A DNA stretch of 64,000 nt from assembly GCA_902618975.1 (NCBI GenBank), contig CACNCN010000001.1, positions 62,001-126,000 on the forward strand, in the 5' to 3' direction. The position numbers and the translations under genes are program-made. The notes below the pieces were generated by a model, which had not been told where the DNA came from, did no database searches, and saw only the letters and a program-made list of their open reading frames with translations. Origin of the DNA: an uncultured Pelagibacteraceae bacterium. GTDB taxonomy: Bacteria; Pseudomonadota; Alphaproteobacteria; Pelagibacterales; Pelagibacteraceae. This document shows positions 30,312-41,574 of the stretch, piece by piece. The number at the start of each line of letters is the position of its first letter. Positions within the stretch are counted from its first letter, which is position 1.

Positions 30312-30981
30312 TACTGGATTTTAACTTTCCATCTATAATTTGCAATTTATAATCTGCTAAATTTGCGAAATACATATTGTGAGTTGCAAAAATTAAAACT
30401 CTATTTTTGTTTTTTGTATTTAATAATAATTTAAATATTTCTTTGGAGTTTTTTTTATCTAGACTACCTGTTGGTTCGTCAGCTAAAATTATTTGTGGTG
30501 AATTGACAATTGCTCTACATATTGCGATTCTTTGAGCTTCTCCGCCTGATAACTCGCTTGGAAAATGATTCTTTCTTTTTAAAATTTTGACTTTTGAAAG
30601 CATCCTATTAGTGAGTTTGGAAGCCTTATGAATATCGTTTTCAATTGATAATCTTGCAATTAAAATATTTTCAAATGCTGTAAAGTCATTAAGTAAATTA
30701 AAATCTTGATAAATGATACCTATTTTTGATGCTCTGGTTATATCGTTAATGCTATTTTCTTTAAAATTTATTTTTTTATTGTTAATAAAAATATTTCCCT
30801 TTGTGGGTTTATCTATCATAGAAATAATATTTAATAGTGTTGATTTGCCTGATCCTGATGGCCCGACTATTGAATAAGATTTGCCTATTGAAAATTTATA
30901 ATTTATGTTTTGTAAAACGTTAAATTTATTTTTACTAAATTTTTTATAAACATTTGAAATCTTAATAATAGTTTTACTCAT
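30289..30981 (-). CDS. lolD: Lipoprotein-releasing ABC transporter ATP-binding protein
   Basis: GPSGSGKSTLLNI, LSGGEAQRIAICRA, ILADEPTGSLD; adjacent to lolC/E. Confidence 0.93.
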   Translation of the reverse strand: MSKTIIKISNVYKKFSKNKFNVLQNINYKFSIGKSYSIVGPSGSGKSTLLNIISMIDKPTKGNIFINNKKINFKENSINDITRASKIGIIYQDFNLLNDFTAFENILIARLSIENDIHKASKLTNRMLSKVKILKRKNHFPSELSGGEAQRIAICRAIVNSPQIILADEPTGSLDKKNSKEIFKLLLNTKNKNRVLIFATHNMYFANLADYKLQIIDGKLKSSNARIRKK

Positions 30982-32200
30982 ATTTTAAACTTTTCACAGG
31001 GTCTAGATTTGATGCTTTTATAGCTGGATATAATGATACTACAGACGTAATGATTGTAGATATTATAGAAATAAGAATAATTGAAGGTATATTTATCTCT
31101 GAAGGCATTTTACTAAAGAAATAAATTTCCTCTGGAAAAATTGAAATATTGAATAAATTACTAATTAATATTCTTATTTCCTCAATATACAGTGAAAATG
31201 TAATACCAATTATTACACCAAACATAGTAGCTGATAGTCCTATTATAATACCTATTAAAAAAAAAATTTTTTTAATAGATTTGTTTTGTACACCTATAGA
31301 TTTTAAAATTGCAATATCTTTTGTTTTATTTTTAACCAATATAGTTAATCCTGAAATAATATTGAAAGCCGCAACTATTATAATTAATGACAAAATTATA
31401 AACATTACATTTCTCTCAATCTTTAAAGCAGAAAACAAAGAGTTATTCAAATCACTCCAAGTATAAACAAAGTCATTTGGAAATAATTTCATTAATTCTT
31501 TTTTTGCTGAACTAATCTTTTCAGGTTTTTTAAGATAGATTTCAATAAATCTATCTCTTTTATTTAAATTAAATAAGCTTTCTAAATCTAAAATATTTAT
31601 GAAGACTACATTCTGGTCGTATTCAATTAATCCACTATGGAAAATTGAGTCTACAATAAATGCTTCTTGTTTAGGAAGAGAACCTACAATGGTATTAATA
31701 CCATAAGGTGACATTATTACGATTTTATCTCCAATATTTACATTCAATATTGAACTCAACTCTCTTCCAATAGATATATGTTTTCGATATAGATTTTTGT
31801 TACCTTTAAAGTCGTTCTTCGAAATATCTAATTTCTTAAAATCTTCATTCGTATAACCTCTAATTAATATACCTTTTGTATAATCTTTGTTTAAAACTAT
31901 ACCTTCGCTATTGTTACTAATTACTATGTTATTTGAAAAATTCTTGAGATTTTTTAGAATATTATTATTTAATAAAACTTTATTTTCATAAGGCTTTATG
32001 ACAGCATGTGCATTAAAGCCAACTATTTTATTTATTAATTCGGATCTAAATCCATTCATTACAGACATAACTATAATTAAAACAGCTACGCCTAAACTAA
32101 TACCAATAAATGAAAATATTGAAATTACATTTAAAAAATTTTCTTTTTTTTTTGGTTTTAAATATCGGAATATTATTTTTTTTTCTAATAAGGAGATCAA
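30974..32200 (-). CDS. Lipoprotein-releasing ABC transporter permease (LolC/LolE/LolF family)
   Basis: FSFIGISLGVAVLIIVMSVMNGFRSEL, C-terminal FtsX-like domain ending in SLYPAIKASNLDPVKSLKYE. Confidence 0.93.
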   Translation of the reverse strand: MISLLEKKIIFRYLKPKKKENFLNVISIFSFIGISLGVAVLIIVMSVMNGFRSELINKIVGFNAHAVIKPYENKVLLNNNILKNLKNFSNNIVISNNSEGIVLNKDYTKGILIRGYTNEDFKKLDISKNDFKGNKNLYRKHISIGRELSSILNVNIGDKIVIMSPYGINTIVGSLPKQEAFIVDSIFHSGLIEYDQNVVFINILDLESLFNLNKRDRFIEIYLKKPEKISSAKKELMKLFPNDFVYTWSDLNNSLFSALKIERNVMFIILSLIIIVAAFNIISGLTILVKNKTKDIAILKSIGVQNKSIKKIFFLIGIIIGLSATMFGVIIGITFSLYIEEIRILISNLFNISIFPEEIYFFSKMPSEINIPSIILISIISTIITSVVSLYPAIKASNLDPVKSLKYE

Positions 32201-32201
32201 T

Positions 32202-33524
32202 TTATAATTCTTTATTTATAATTTTAATTATTTCTTTTAAATCTATTTTTTGAATATCGTCACCAACTTTCTTAAATTCAATTAGCTCGCCTTCAGATTT
32301 TTTTCCTAATATTATTTGAAAAGGTATACCTATAAGGTTAAATTTTTTCATTTTAGCCGATAAACTTTCATCAGTATCATCTATAATTGTGTCAATTTTA
32401 TTATTTTTTAAAACTTTACTAATGTTCATGGCTTTATCTAGAGAAGATTTATCATTCTTATTTATTAAAGGTATTATTGCACAATGATAAGGTGCAATTT
32501 TTGTTGGCCAACACATCAATTCATTTTTGTCATCGTATTTTGCTTCTATTATTGCACCTACTAACCTTGAAACACCAATTCCATATGAACCCATTTTAAC
32601 ATACTCTTTTTTTCCATTAATATCTACTGATGCTTGCATAGGCTTTGAATACTTATCACCAAAATAAAAAATATGACCAACTTCTATACCTTTAGTGATT
32701 AATTGATTTTCTTTTTTGACATTGCTATTAAAATCTACTTCATTATACTTTTCGTCAGTTACGGAATAATAGTGATCGTATTTTTTTCGTAAACTTTCTA
32801 AAGATGATTTATCTAAAGATGTATCTTGGAAATTAACATCAAATATATCTTTGTCTGTGTAAATTTTACTTTCCCCTGTTTCAGCCAAAATTATAAACTC
32901 ATGAGATAAGTTGCCACCTATTGGACCAGTATCAGCGGCCATTGGTATAGCTGATAATTCTAATCTTTTGAATGTTCTTAGATACGATAGAAAAAATTTA
33001 TTATAGGAAAAAAAAGCATCGTTATCAGTCAAATCAAAGGAATATGCATCCTTCATGAAGAACTCTCTACATCTCATTACACCAAATCTTGGTCTTAGTT
33101 CATCTCTAAATTTCCATTGTATATGATAAACAAGCTGTGGTAACGACTTATAAGATTTAACAGAGGATCTAAAAATATCAGTAACCAATTCCTCATTTGT
33201 GGGACCGTATAACATTTCTCTATTTTGCCTATCCTTAATCCTTAACATTTCTTCCCCATAGTCATCAAATCTTCCACTTTCTTTCCAGATTTCGCTAGAT
33301 TGAATAGTTGGCATTAAAATTTCTTGAGCTAAAATTTTATTTTGTTCTTCTCTAACAATATTTTCAATTTTTTTCATAATTTTAAAACCCAATGGTAGCC
33401 AAGAATATATTCCTGCTGATGATTGCTTAATCATACCAGTTCTTAACATTAATTGATGTGACTTTATTTTTGCTTCGGAAGGGTTATTTTTTAAAATTGG
33501 AATTAGTGATTTTGAAAATAACAT
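32202..33524 (-). CDS. proS: Prolyl-tRNA synthetase
   Basis: LMLRTGMIKQSSAGIYSWLPLG, RDELRPRFGVMRCREFFMKDAYSF, MGSYGIGVSRL motifs. Confidence 0.96.
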   Translation of the reverse strand: MLFSKSLIPILKNNPSEAKIKSHQLMLRTGMIKQSSAGIYSWLPLGFKIMKKIENIVREEQNKILAQEILMPTIQSSEIWKESGRFDDYGEEMLRIKDRQNREMLYGPTNEELVTDIFRSSVKSYKSLPQLVYHIQWKFRDELRPRFGVMRCREFFMKDAYSFDLTDNDAFFSYNKFFLSYLRTFKRLELSAIPMAADTGPIGGNLSHEFIILAETGESKIYTDKDIFDVNFQDTSLDKSSLESLRKKYDHYYSVTDEKYNEVDFNSNVKKENQLITKGIEVGHIFYFGDKYSKPMQASVDINGKKEYVKMGSYGIGVSRLVGAIIEAKYDDKNELMCWPTKIAPYHCAIIPLINKNDKSSLDKAMNISKVLKNNKIDTIIDDTDESLSAKMKKFNLIGIPFQIILGKKSEGELIEFKKVGDDIQKIDLKEIIKIINKEL

Positions 33525-33528
33525 ATAA

Positions 33529-35187
33529 TTAAATTCTAACTAAATTTATATTGGTTAAAGGTTTTTTTCCAGTTATTTCCTTTGTGTGCCTTCTGCATAA
33601 AATTTTTAAAGTTTCGACTATATTTTCCTCTTGTTTTATATTATTTAATGAAAATGTTTTTAGAGATTTATTAATTTGATCTTGCATATTAAAATTAAAT
33701 TGCTCTAAATCTTTTATGGGTAAACCTTTCTGGTTTATAATTGCTGGTTCGTGTGTGTTTTGACGTGAATTAATAATAATTACAACATTTAAAAAACCAT
33801 TGGCAGATAAATTTTTTCTTTCCTTTATAGATTTTGCTTCTTCCTCCACACCTATATTTCCATCTAGATAAATTTTACCGTATGGTGCTTTATCAAAAAC
33901 CTCTGGTGTAGTGTCTTTTGAAAATCTTACAATGTCTCCATTTTCTACCTTGATTGGATAAGGAATTTTCATTTTTTTGGCAAAATCTATATGTTCTAAC
34001 ATGTGCCTTTGCTCTCCATGCACTGGTATAATAGATCTTGGCTTAATCCATTCATACATTTCTTTTAATTCATCTCTATTAGGGTGTCCTGAAACATGAA
34101 CAAACTCATTTTCTTCAGAAATTACCTCTATTCCATCTCTGACTAATTGATTATGTAGCTTATAAAGTTTTTTTTCATTGCCTGGAATTATTTTTGATGA
34201 AAATATCACAGTATCACCAGCTTCTATGTTTACATCGGGATGTATATAATTAGATATTCTATTCATAGCACCCATCGGTTCACCTTGAGATCCAGTACAC
34301 AAATAAATAATTTTTTCCCTTGAAATATTTTTAGTATCACGTGGATCTAAAGGTTCAATTACTTCCGACAAATATCCACACTGTCTTGCTGCTTTATATA
34401 TTCTTTGCATTGATCTACCTACTAATGAAATTTGCCTTCCTGTTTTTTTTGCACAATAAAAAATTGTTTCCATCCTTGCTACGTTTGAGGCAAATGATGT
34501 AACCACAACTCTTTTTTTTTGACGTTCAATAATTTTGATTAAACTTTTCCTTACATCTCCTTCTGATCCGGATCTACCCATATTAAAAATATTCGTTGAG
34601 TCACAAATCATAGAGACAACACCCTCCTTTCCTATTTCAATTAATCTTTTTGAGTCTAAATTTTTTCCAACTAAAGGTTCAGGATCACATTTCCAATCTC
34701 CAGTATGCAAAATATTACCAATGGATGTACTAATTTTAAGACCGTTGGGCTCCAATATTGAGTGAGTTAAATTAATATATTCGATATTAAAGGGTCCAAG
34801 CTGAAAAGATGAACCTAATTTTACAATTTGTAAATAATTTGTAATATCAATTTTTTTTTCTTTAAATTTTTCAATTACTAGTGTTGCAGTAAATGGTGTA
34901 GCGTAAATGTTGCACTTCAATTTAGGCCATACATACGAAATTGCTCCGATATGATCTTCATGAGCATGTGTTAAAACTATACCAAGTAAATTGTCTTTTC
35001 TTCCTTCTATAAATCCTGTATCTGGCAAAATAAGATCTATTCCCGGGATACTATCATCTGCAAATGTTATTCCTACATCAACAATTATCCATTTGTGGTT
35101 TTCTGGTTGCCCATAACCATAAAGATTCATATTCATCCCAATTTCACCTGCGCCGCCTAATGGGCAATATAAAAGTTCATCTTTCAT
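33529..35187 (-). CDS. rnj: Ribonuclease J
   Basis: GGAGEIGMNMNLYGYG, LTHAHEDHIGA, HTGDWKCDPEP, VSGHPNRDEL, PVHGEQRHML. Confidence 0.94.
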   Translation of the reverse strand: MKDELLYCPLGGAGEIGMNMNLYGYGQPENHKWIIVDVGITFADDSIPGIDLILPDTGFIEGRKDNLLGIVLTHAHEDHIGAISYVWPKLKCNIYATPFTATLVIEKFKEKKIDITNYLQIVKLGSSFQLGPFNIEYINLTHSILEPNGLKISTSIGNILHTGDWKCDPEPLVGKNLDSKRLIEIGKEGVVSMICDSTNIFNMGRSGSEGDVRKSLIKIIERQKKRVVVTSFASNVARMETIFYCAKKTGRQISLVGRSMQRIYKAARQCGYLSEVIEPLDPRDTKNISREKIIYLCTGSQGEPMGAMNRISNYIHPDVNIEAGDTVIFSSKIIPGNEKKLYKLHNQLVRDGIEVISEENEFVHVSGHPNRDELKEMYEWIKPRSIIPVHGEQRHMLEHIDFAKKMKIPYPIKVENGDIVRFSKDTTPEVFDKAPYGKIYLDGNIGVEEEAKSIKERKNLSANGFLNVVIIINSRQNTHEPAIINQKGLPIKDLEQFNFNMQDQINKSLKTFSLNNIKQEENIVETLKILCRRHTKEITGKKPLTNINLVRI

Positions 35188-35918
35188 AATAATTTAATTA
35201 AGCCCTTAAGTGTAATATCCTTGTCCAATTCACAGATGTATTCAATTGAGTTTTTAAACAAGTATGCAAACCCACCTGTAATTTTTATTTTATACATAGA
35301 TTTTGAGTCTTTAATTATTAGTTTAATTATATTATTTATTAAACCTATATAGCCCCAATAAAAACCAGAATTTACAGCATCTTTAGTATTTTTACCTAAA
35401 ATATTTTTTGATTTAGTAAGTTTTACTTTGGGAATTAACGAGGCTTTATTTATTAAATTTTTAAGTGACATGTCTACACCGGGTGCAATTATGCCACCTA
35501 AATATCTATTTTTTTTAACAACATCAAACGTTGTAGCGGTACCAAAATCTATAATTATATAATTGTTATTATTATCAATTACACTTAATGCATTAGCAAT
35601 TCTATCAGATCCAACCTGTTTTTTATTAACTGCAATTTTAATGTATTTATCTAGATTTAAACTTTTTAATTCTAAACATTTAATGCTTAGATTAATTTTG
35701 AAGAATTTTTTTAATATAAGATATTTTGATGGTACAACACTACATACTATTGCTTTTTTTATTAGTTTTTTATGTTTAAGCAAAAAATTTAAATTTTTAT
35801 ATAGATATTTAGTAGATACTTTATTTGTGTTGAATATTTTCTTTTTAATTATTTTATTTTTTTTATTTACTAAGCAAACCTTAATATCCGTATTTCCTAT
35901 ATCTCCGATTATATACAT
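35184..35918 (-). CDS. coaX: Type III pantothenate kinase
   Basis: GDIGNTDIKVCL, VGSDRIANAL, IIDFGTATTFDVV, GGIIAPGVDMS motifs. Confidence 0.94.
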   Translation of the reverse strand: MYIIGDIGNTDIKVCLVNKKNKIIKKKIFNTNKVSTKYLYKNLNFLLKHKKLIKKAIVCSVVPSKYLILKKFFKINLSIKCLELKSLNLDKYIKIAVNKKQVGSDRIANALSVIDNNNNYIIIDFGTATTFDVVKKNRYLGGIIAPGVDMSLKNLINKASLIPKVKLTKSKNILGKNTKDAVNSGFYWGYIGLINNIIKLIIKDSKSMYKIKITGGFAYLFKNSIEYICELDKDITLKGLIKLL

Positions 35919-36437
35919 TTATAAATTTTTTAATTTTTTTTCGTAAATATTTTTTAAAATATTAAAAACCTTTTTTTTTGATATTTTATTTTTTAAATGT
36001 TGATTGACATAAGTTGTCTTATAATTTTGAAAATTTGGACTTTGATGGATATTAATTCCTATACCTACTATCATATATTTCATATTCTTTATTCTTAAAA
36101 TTTCTTGCAAAATTCCACATATTTTTTCATTGTTTATAATTAAATCATTTGGATATTTAATGTTAATTTTTTTTTTAATAAATTTTCTTAATGTCATTTT
36201 AACAATATTACAATTAAACTTAAGCATTTCATTTACGTTTTTTTTTTCATTTATATTAAAAAAAAAAGTTGTGAATAAATTTCCTTTGTAAGAAATCCAC
36301 TTTTTACCATGACTGCCCCTGCCATTTGTTTGTTGATCAGAAACAACTATTCCTTTGTTAATTCCACTTTTGATTTTATTTATAGCGGTTTTGTTAGTAC
36401 TTATTACTTTTTTATATGAGTATGTCTTTAATTTCAT
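35919..36437 (-). CDS. birA: Short biotin--[acetyl-CoA-carboxylase] ligase (catalytic core only)
   Basis: STNKTA, QQTNGRGSHGKKW, KYPNDLIINNEKICGILQE, GIGINI motifs; 172 aa. Confidence 0.85.
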   Translation of the reverse strand: MKLKTYSYKKVISTNKTAINKIKSGINKGIVVSDQQTNGRGSHGKKWISYKGNLFTTFFFNINEKKNVNEMLKFNCNIVKMTLRKFIKKKINIKYPNDLIINNEKICGILQEILRIKNMKYMIVGIGINIHQSPNFQNYKTTYVNQHLKNKISKKKVFNILKNIYEKKLKNL

Positions 36438-37853
36438 TTATAAAATAGTTATTTTTGACACGATTTCTAACAAATAACTAGGATATATGAAGTAGATTAA
36501 AATTATTATAGTTGAAAATGTAAGTGATAGTTTTAACCCTAAATTGTGATTTAAATCATATTTATGTTTAGCATCATCAAAATAAATAGTTTTAATAATC
36601 CTCAAATAATAAAATGCAGCTACAACTGTAGAAAGCAAACCTATAATTGCTAGAAAATACATTTCTTTTTCTATAACAGCTAAAAAAATATAAAATTTTG
36701 CGAAGAAACCTGCCAGTGGAGGTATTCCAGCCAAGGAAAATAAAACTATTAAAAGAGATAAAGATAACATCGGATGATTTTTTGAAAGACCAGATAGATC
36801 GTCAATATTCTCAAAATATTTTTCTTCTTTTCTTAACATAAAAAGACAACTAAAAAATGCAAGATTCATGAATAGATAAATCGAAACATATGTTATTGAG
36901 CTTTGTATCCCCTCATTGGACCCTACTGAAAGTCCTGCTAAAGCAAAACCCATATGGCTTATTGAGCTATATGCCATAAGTCTTTTTAAATTTTTTTGAC
37001 CTATTGCTGCAACTGCACCAAAAATCATTGATGCAATTGATAAAAAAATAATAATTACCTGCCACTGCTCAATCAAATTTATAAATGGAACATACAAAAA
37101 TCTTATTAAAACAGTTAGTGCTGCAATTTTTGGCAGTATTGCAAAAAAAATAGTAACAGATGTCGGTGACCCTTCGTAAACATCTGGTGCCCACATATGA
37201 AATGGTACTGCTGATATTTTAAAAGCTAAACCGACAAGAATAAAAACTATTCCCAAAGTAAGACCATATTGAACTTGATCTATATTGGCACTGATTTCAT
37301 CAAAATTTGTAGATCCAGCAAATCCATAGATTAATGAGCAACCATATAATAGAAGACCCGAAGATAGAGCACTTAGGACAAAATATTTTAAACCAGACTC
37401 AGAAGACAATTTATTATTTCTATCGAAGGACGCCAAAACATACAAGGCTAGTGATTGTAATTCTAAGCCCATATAAAAAACAATTAGATCATTAGAGCTA
37501 ATCATTATTAACATTCCCAATATAGAGCTTAATAGTAATATAGGATATTCAATCTTAAAAATTTTAGTTACTTTAAGATACTTAGAGGAAGATAACATTA
37601 CAAAAATTCCTGAGATTGTGATTAAAAATTTCATGAAAGATGACATGAAATCTATTTTGTATCCATTGCCAAACAACGTTACATCTTTTGAATTAAATAA
37701 ATTAAGATTAAGAATTAACATTATCAAAAGAGAAACTACCGATAAATTATAAATCATATTGGTACTATTTTTTTTATAAACACCTATTAGAAGTAGCGCC
37801 ATAATTGACAACGATAAAAATATCTCAGAAAATACTAGTTCTAAATTTATCAT
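36438..37853 (-). CDS. nuoN: NADH-quinone oxidoreductase subunit N
   Basis: Proton-pumping antiporter-like TM protein; KISAVPFHMWAPDVYEGSPTSVT. Confidence 0.95.
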   Translation of the reverse strand: MINLELVFSEIFLSLSIMALLLIGVYKKNSTNMIYNLSVVSLLIMLILNLNLFNSKDVTLFGNGYKIDFMSSFMKFLITISGIFVMLSSSKYLKVTKIFKIEYPILLLSSILGMLIMISSNDLIVFYMGLELQSLALYVLASFDRNNKLSSESGLKYFVLSALSSGLLLYGCSLIYGFAGSTNFDEISANIDQVQYGLTLGIVFILVGLAFKISAVPFHMWAPDVYEGSPTSVTIFFAILPKIAALTVLIRFLYVPFINLIEQWQVIIIFLSIASMIFGAVAAIGQKNLKRLMAYSSISHMGFALAGLSVGSNEGIQSSITYVSIYLFMNLAFFSCLFMLRKEEKYFENIDDLSGLSKNHPMLSLSLLIVLFSLAGIPPLAGFFAKFYIFLAVIEKEMYFLAIIGLLSTVVAAFYYLRIIKTIYFDDAKHKYDLNHNLGLKLSLTFSTIIILIYFIYPSYLLEIVSKITIL

Positions 37854-37854
37854 T

Positions 37855-39348
37855 TTATTTACTCACAATACTTATAGCTAAATTTTGATTGTAATTTTCT
37901 ATAAAATTACTTACTGAAAAACTAATAGTTTTAAATAAAGGATCAGGGTAAAACCCAAATAATAAAGTTAATATAGCTATAGAGTATAAAATTATACTCT
38001 CTGAACGTTTTAAATCTAACATACCTTTTAAATTAATATTTGTTATTTCCCCGAATATAACTCTACGGTATAACCACAACATATATGCTGCACTTAAAAT
38101 TACCCCAATACTTGCTAAAATTGCGACTAAGAAATTTTTTTTGAAGGCGCCTATTAAAATTAAGAACTCACCAATAAATCCAGTTGTACCAGGTAGTCCG
38201 ACGGCTCCTAGTGTAAATATCATAAATACAACAGAATACCTTGGCATTATTGATACTATGCCACCATAATTGTTGATCAATCTAGTGTGTTTTCTTTCAT
38301 ATAAAACACCTACACACAAAAATAATGCTGCAGATATTAATCCATGGCTGATCATTTGAAAAATACTTCCCTCTATACCTTGTTGAGTCATTGTAAATAT
38401 ACCTAACGTAACAAAGCCCATATGTGCAACTGATGAATAAGCGATTAATTTTTTCATATCATCTTGCATTAATGCAACTAATGAAGTGTAGATAATTGCA
38501 ATTATACTTAATACAAAAACTAATGGAGCAAAATATGCAGATGCAAGTGGAAATAATCCAATTGAAAACCTTATAAAGCCATATCCTGCCATTTTAAGTA
38601 ATATTGCTGCTAATAATACAGATCCAGCGGTTGGTGCCTCGACATGTGCATCCGGCAACCATGTGTGTACAGGCCACATTGGCGTTTTAACTGCAAAAGA
38701 ACTAAAAAATGCTAACCATAAAAGATTCTGATAATTCTCTGCTATACCAATTTCATAAAGTTGTTCAACATCTGTAGTACCAGTTATCCAATATATGCTT
38801 ATTATTGCCACAAGCATTAAAACTGATCCAAGCAAGGTATACAAAAAAAATTTAAATGCTGAGTAAACTCTTCTGTCGCCACCCCAAATTCCAATTATTA
38901 AGAACATTGGAATTAAACCACCCTCAAAGAAAAGATAAAATATTACTAAATCAAGAGAACAAAATACACCTATCATAAGTGACTCCATCAAAAGAATCGC
39001 TATTAAAAAATCTTTTATTCGATATTTAATCGTAGAGTTAACTGAAATTATACATATGGGTGTTATAAATGTAGTTAATAAAACAAATAAGATTGAAATT
39101 CCATCGATTCCAACTTTATAATTAATTATACCAAGTAACCAATTTTTTTCCTCGATAAATTGAAAGGCACTAATATTTTTATCAAATATAACCCAAAGAT
39201 ATAATGACAAAATTAAATTTGCTGTAGTAATAAACAGCGCAACATACTTAGCAGTATAGTTTTTTTCTGTTGCTCTTATAAAAAATATAAATAATGAACC
39301 AATAAAAGGTAAAAGTATCAGTGAAGATAGTATAGGAAAATTCATCAT
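37855..39348 (-). CDS. nuoM: NADH-quinone oxidoreductase subunit M
   Basis: KTPMWPVHTWLPDAHVEAPTAGSVLLA, YSSVAHMGF. Confidence 0.95.
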   Translation of the reverse strand: MMNFPILSSLILLPFIGSLFIFFIRATEKNYTAKYVALFITTANLILSLYLWVIFDKNISAFQFIEEKNWLLGIINYKVGIDGISILFVLLTTFITPICIISVNSTIKYRIKDFLIAILLMESLMIGVFCSLDLVIFYLFFEGGLIPMFLIIGIWGGDRRVYSAFKFFLYTLLGSVLMLVAIISIYWITGTTDVEQLYEIGIAENYQNLLWLAFFSSFAVKTPMWPVHTWLPDAHVEAPTAGSVLLAAILLKMAGYGFIRFSIGLFPLASAYFAPLVFVLSIIAIIYTSLVALMQDDMKKLIAYSSVAHMGFVTLGIFTMTQQGIEGSIFQMISHGLISAALFLCVGVLYERKHTRLINNYGGIVSIMPRYSVVFMIFTLGAVGLPGTTGFIGEFLILIGAFKKNFLVAILASIGVILSAAYMLWLYRRVIFGEITNINLKGMLDLKRSESIILYSIAILTLLFGFYPDPLFKTISFSVSNFIENYNQNLAISIVSK

Positions 39349-41258
39349 TTAATAATTAAAATAGTTAAGAATACAGAAAAACCAAGAAGCATTATAAATG
39401 CATATTGGTAAATATAACCTGACTGGAATTTAACGGCTTTTTGGGAGAATTTTTTTATTAATAGAGAAATTCCGTCCGGACCAAATCTATCTATAAATAA
39501 ATTATCTATTTTTTTCCAAAAAAGATGGCCAGCACTTTTACATGGCTTGATAAGAATATATTCATAAAATTCGTCGAAGAACCATTTATTTTTTAAAAAA
39601 GTATATAGTGGTTTATTAGTTTCTGCCAAATATTTTGTTATGTTTGTATTTTTTAAAAATAATACATAAGACAATGGAATTGAGATAATCACTAACAAAG
39701 GTGTAGTTAATAAAAACCACAAAGGAGGGTGCTCGTTACTTAAGGGTTCAAGATAAAAAATAGATGATTTCCAAAACTCAATCGAGCTACTTTCGCTAAT
39801 AAGTAAATCTTTAAATAAATATCCTGCAAATATAGCCCCTATGGTTAGGATAATCAGAGGCAATAACATAGTTGGTGGAGACTCGTGAACTTTATCAAAG
39901 TTAATTTGATTATTATTATATTTTCCGTGAAATGTTTTAAAAATTAGTCTCCAGGAATATATTGATGTCAAGAAGGCTGTCATCACACCTATAAATGCCG
40001 CAAAGTATCCGACATAACTGCCTTTTAGAAAGGCAAATTCAATTATTGCATCTTTAGAATAAAATCCAGACAATAATGGAAATCCAGTTAATGCTAAGGT
40101 ACCTATAATCATATACGTATACGTATATGGTAGTTTGGATTTAATCCCTCCCATAAAGTTTATATCCTGCTCATTATTCATAGCGTGAATTACGGATCCA
40201 GATCCTAGAAATAACAATGCTTTAAAGAAAGCATGTGTAAATAGATGAAACATTGCTACGTTATATGCTCCAACACCAGTAGCAAAAAACATATATCCTA
40301 GTTGACTGCAAGTTGAATAAGCAATGATTTTTTTTATATCATTTTGAACAAGAGCAATACTTGCCGCAAATAATGCCGTTGTCATTCCAACTATAGTTAT
40401 TAATGTTAGTGCTAGCGGTGAATATTCGTAAACAGGTGAGCATCTCACAACAAGAAACACACCTGCAGTAACCATTGTAGCAGCATGAATGAGTGCAGAA
40501 ACAGGCGTAGGCCCCTCCATTGCATCGGGAAGCCAAGTATGGAGAAAGATTTGAGCAGACTTTCCCATCGCTCCAATAAATAAAAGAACACAAATAGTAT
40601 TTATAGCATTAAAATTTAATCCTAGAAAAACTATGTCCTTATTTTCAATTGTTTTTATTGCTTCGAATACATCTATGTAATTGACAGTACCGAAAAAATA
40701 AAAGATTAAAAAAATACCTAAAGCTAGGCCGAAATCACCTACTCTATTTACTAGAAAAGCTTTTATAGCTGCAGAATTTGCAGTATTTTTTTTAAACCAA
40801 AATCCTATTAGTAAGTAGGAGCATACACCTACGCCTTCCCAACCAAAAAAAAGCTGAATAAAGTTATCAGCTGTCACAAGCATTAACATAGCGAATGTGA
40901 ATAAAGATAAATATGACATAAACCTGGGTTTGTGAGGATCATGAGACATATAACCAACTGAGTAAATGTGAACTATTGCTGATATCAACGTAACTACAAC
41001 AAGCATTAAAGCTGAAAGTGGATCCACATATATTGACCAATTAACATTTAGAGTTCCAGACTCAATCCACTTTGCGATTATGACATGATTTGTGTAATCA
41101 TGGTATATTACTTTGTAAAATATCAATAGTGAGAGGCATGCTGAAATAGAAACGCATAAGCATGTAATGATTTCTGAACTTTTAGATCCTATATATCTTC
41201 CAAAAAAACCTGATAAGACTGAACCTAATAATGGCAAAAATACTATTATATATACCAT
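39345..41258 (-). CDS. nuoL: NADH-quinone oxidoreductase subunit L
   Basis: FLHTWLPDAMEGPTPVSALIHAATMVTAG, FFGWEGVGVCSYLLIGFW. Confidence 0.96.
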   Translation of the reverse strand: MVYIIVFLPLLGSVLSGFFGRYIGSKSSEIITCLCVSISACLSLLIFYKVIYHDYTNHVIIAKWIESGTLNVNWSIYVDPLSALMLVVVTLISAIVHIYSVGYMSHDPHKPRFMSYLSLFTFAMLMLVTADNFIQLFFGWEGVGVCSYLLIGFWFKKNTANSAAIKAFLVNRVGDFGLALGIFLIFYFFGTVNYIDVFEAIKTIENKDIVFLGLNFNAINTICVLLFIGAMGKSAQIFLHTWLPDAMEGPTPVSALIHAATMVTAGVFLVVRCSPVYEYSPLALTLITIVGMTTALFAASIALVQNDIKKIIAYSTCSQLGYMFFATGVGAYNVAMFHLFTHAFFKALLFLGSGSVIHAMNNEQDINFMGGIKSKLPYTYTYMIIGTLALTGFPLLSGFYSKDAIIEFAFLKGSYVGYFAAFIGVMTAFLTSIYSWRLIFKTFHGKYNNNQINFDKVHESPPTMLLPLIILTIGAIFAGYLFKDLLISESSSIEFWKSSIFYLEPLSNEHPPLWFLLTTPLLVIISIPLSYVLFLKNTNITKYLAETNKPLYTFLKNKWFFDEFYEYILIKPCKSAGHLFWKKIDNLFIDRFGPDGISLLIKKFSQKAVKFQSGYIYQYAFIMLLGFSVFLTILIIK

Positions 41259-41259
41259 G

Positions 41260-41574
41260 TTAGCCTTTTAAATTATCTATCTCTTCAACTCTGATAGTTC
41301 CGACATTTCTAAAATAAACTACTATTATCGCAAGTCCAATAGCTGCCTCTGCAGCAGCAACAGTTAAAATAAAAAGTGTAAAAATTTGACCCGACAAATC
41401 GTTGAGGTAAGCAGAAAAGGATACAAGGTTGATATTTACAGCTAAAAGAATTAGTTCAATGCTCATTAGAATGACAATTATATTTTTTCTATTTAAAAAT
41501 ATTCCAGCTATTCCAATAGTAAAAATTATTGCTCCTAATGTTAAATAGTGACCTAAACCTATCTCAAACATCAA
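41260..41574 (-). CDS. nuoK: NADH-quinone oxidoreductase subunit K
   Basis: [29 protein letters not shown]. Confidence 0.95.
   Translation of the reverse strand: MMFEIGLGHYLTLGAIIFTIGIAGIFLNRKNIIVILMSIELILLAVNINLVSFSAYLNDLSGQIFTLFILTVAAAEAAIGLAIIVVYFRNVGTIRVEEIDNLKG

Noticed and set aside
40339-40593. 84-aa ORF within nuoL, alternative frame
   Set aside because: Shadow frame of a strongly conserved gene; low-complexity Cys-rich translation
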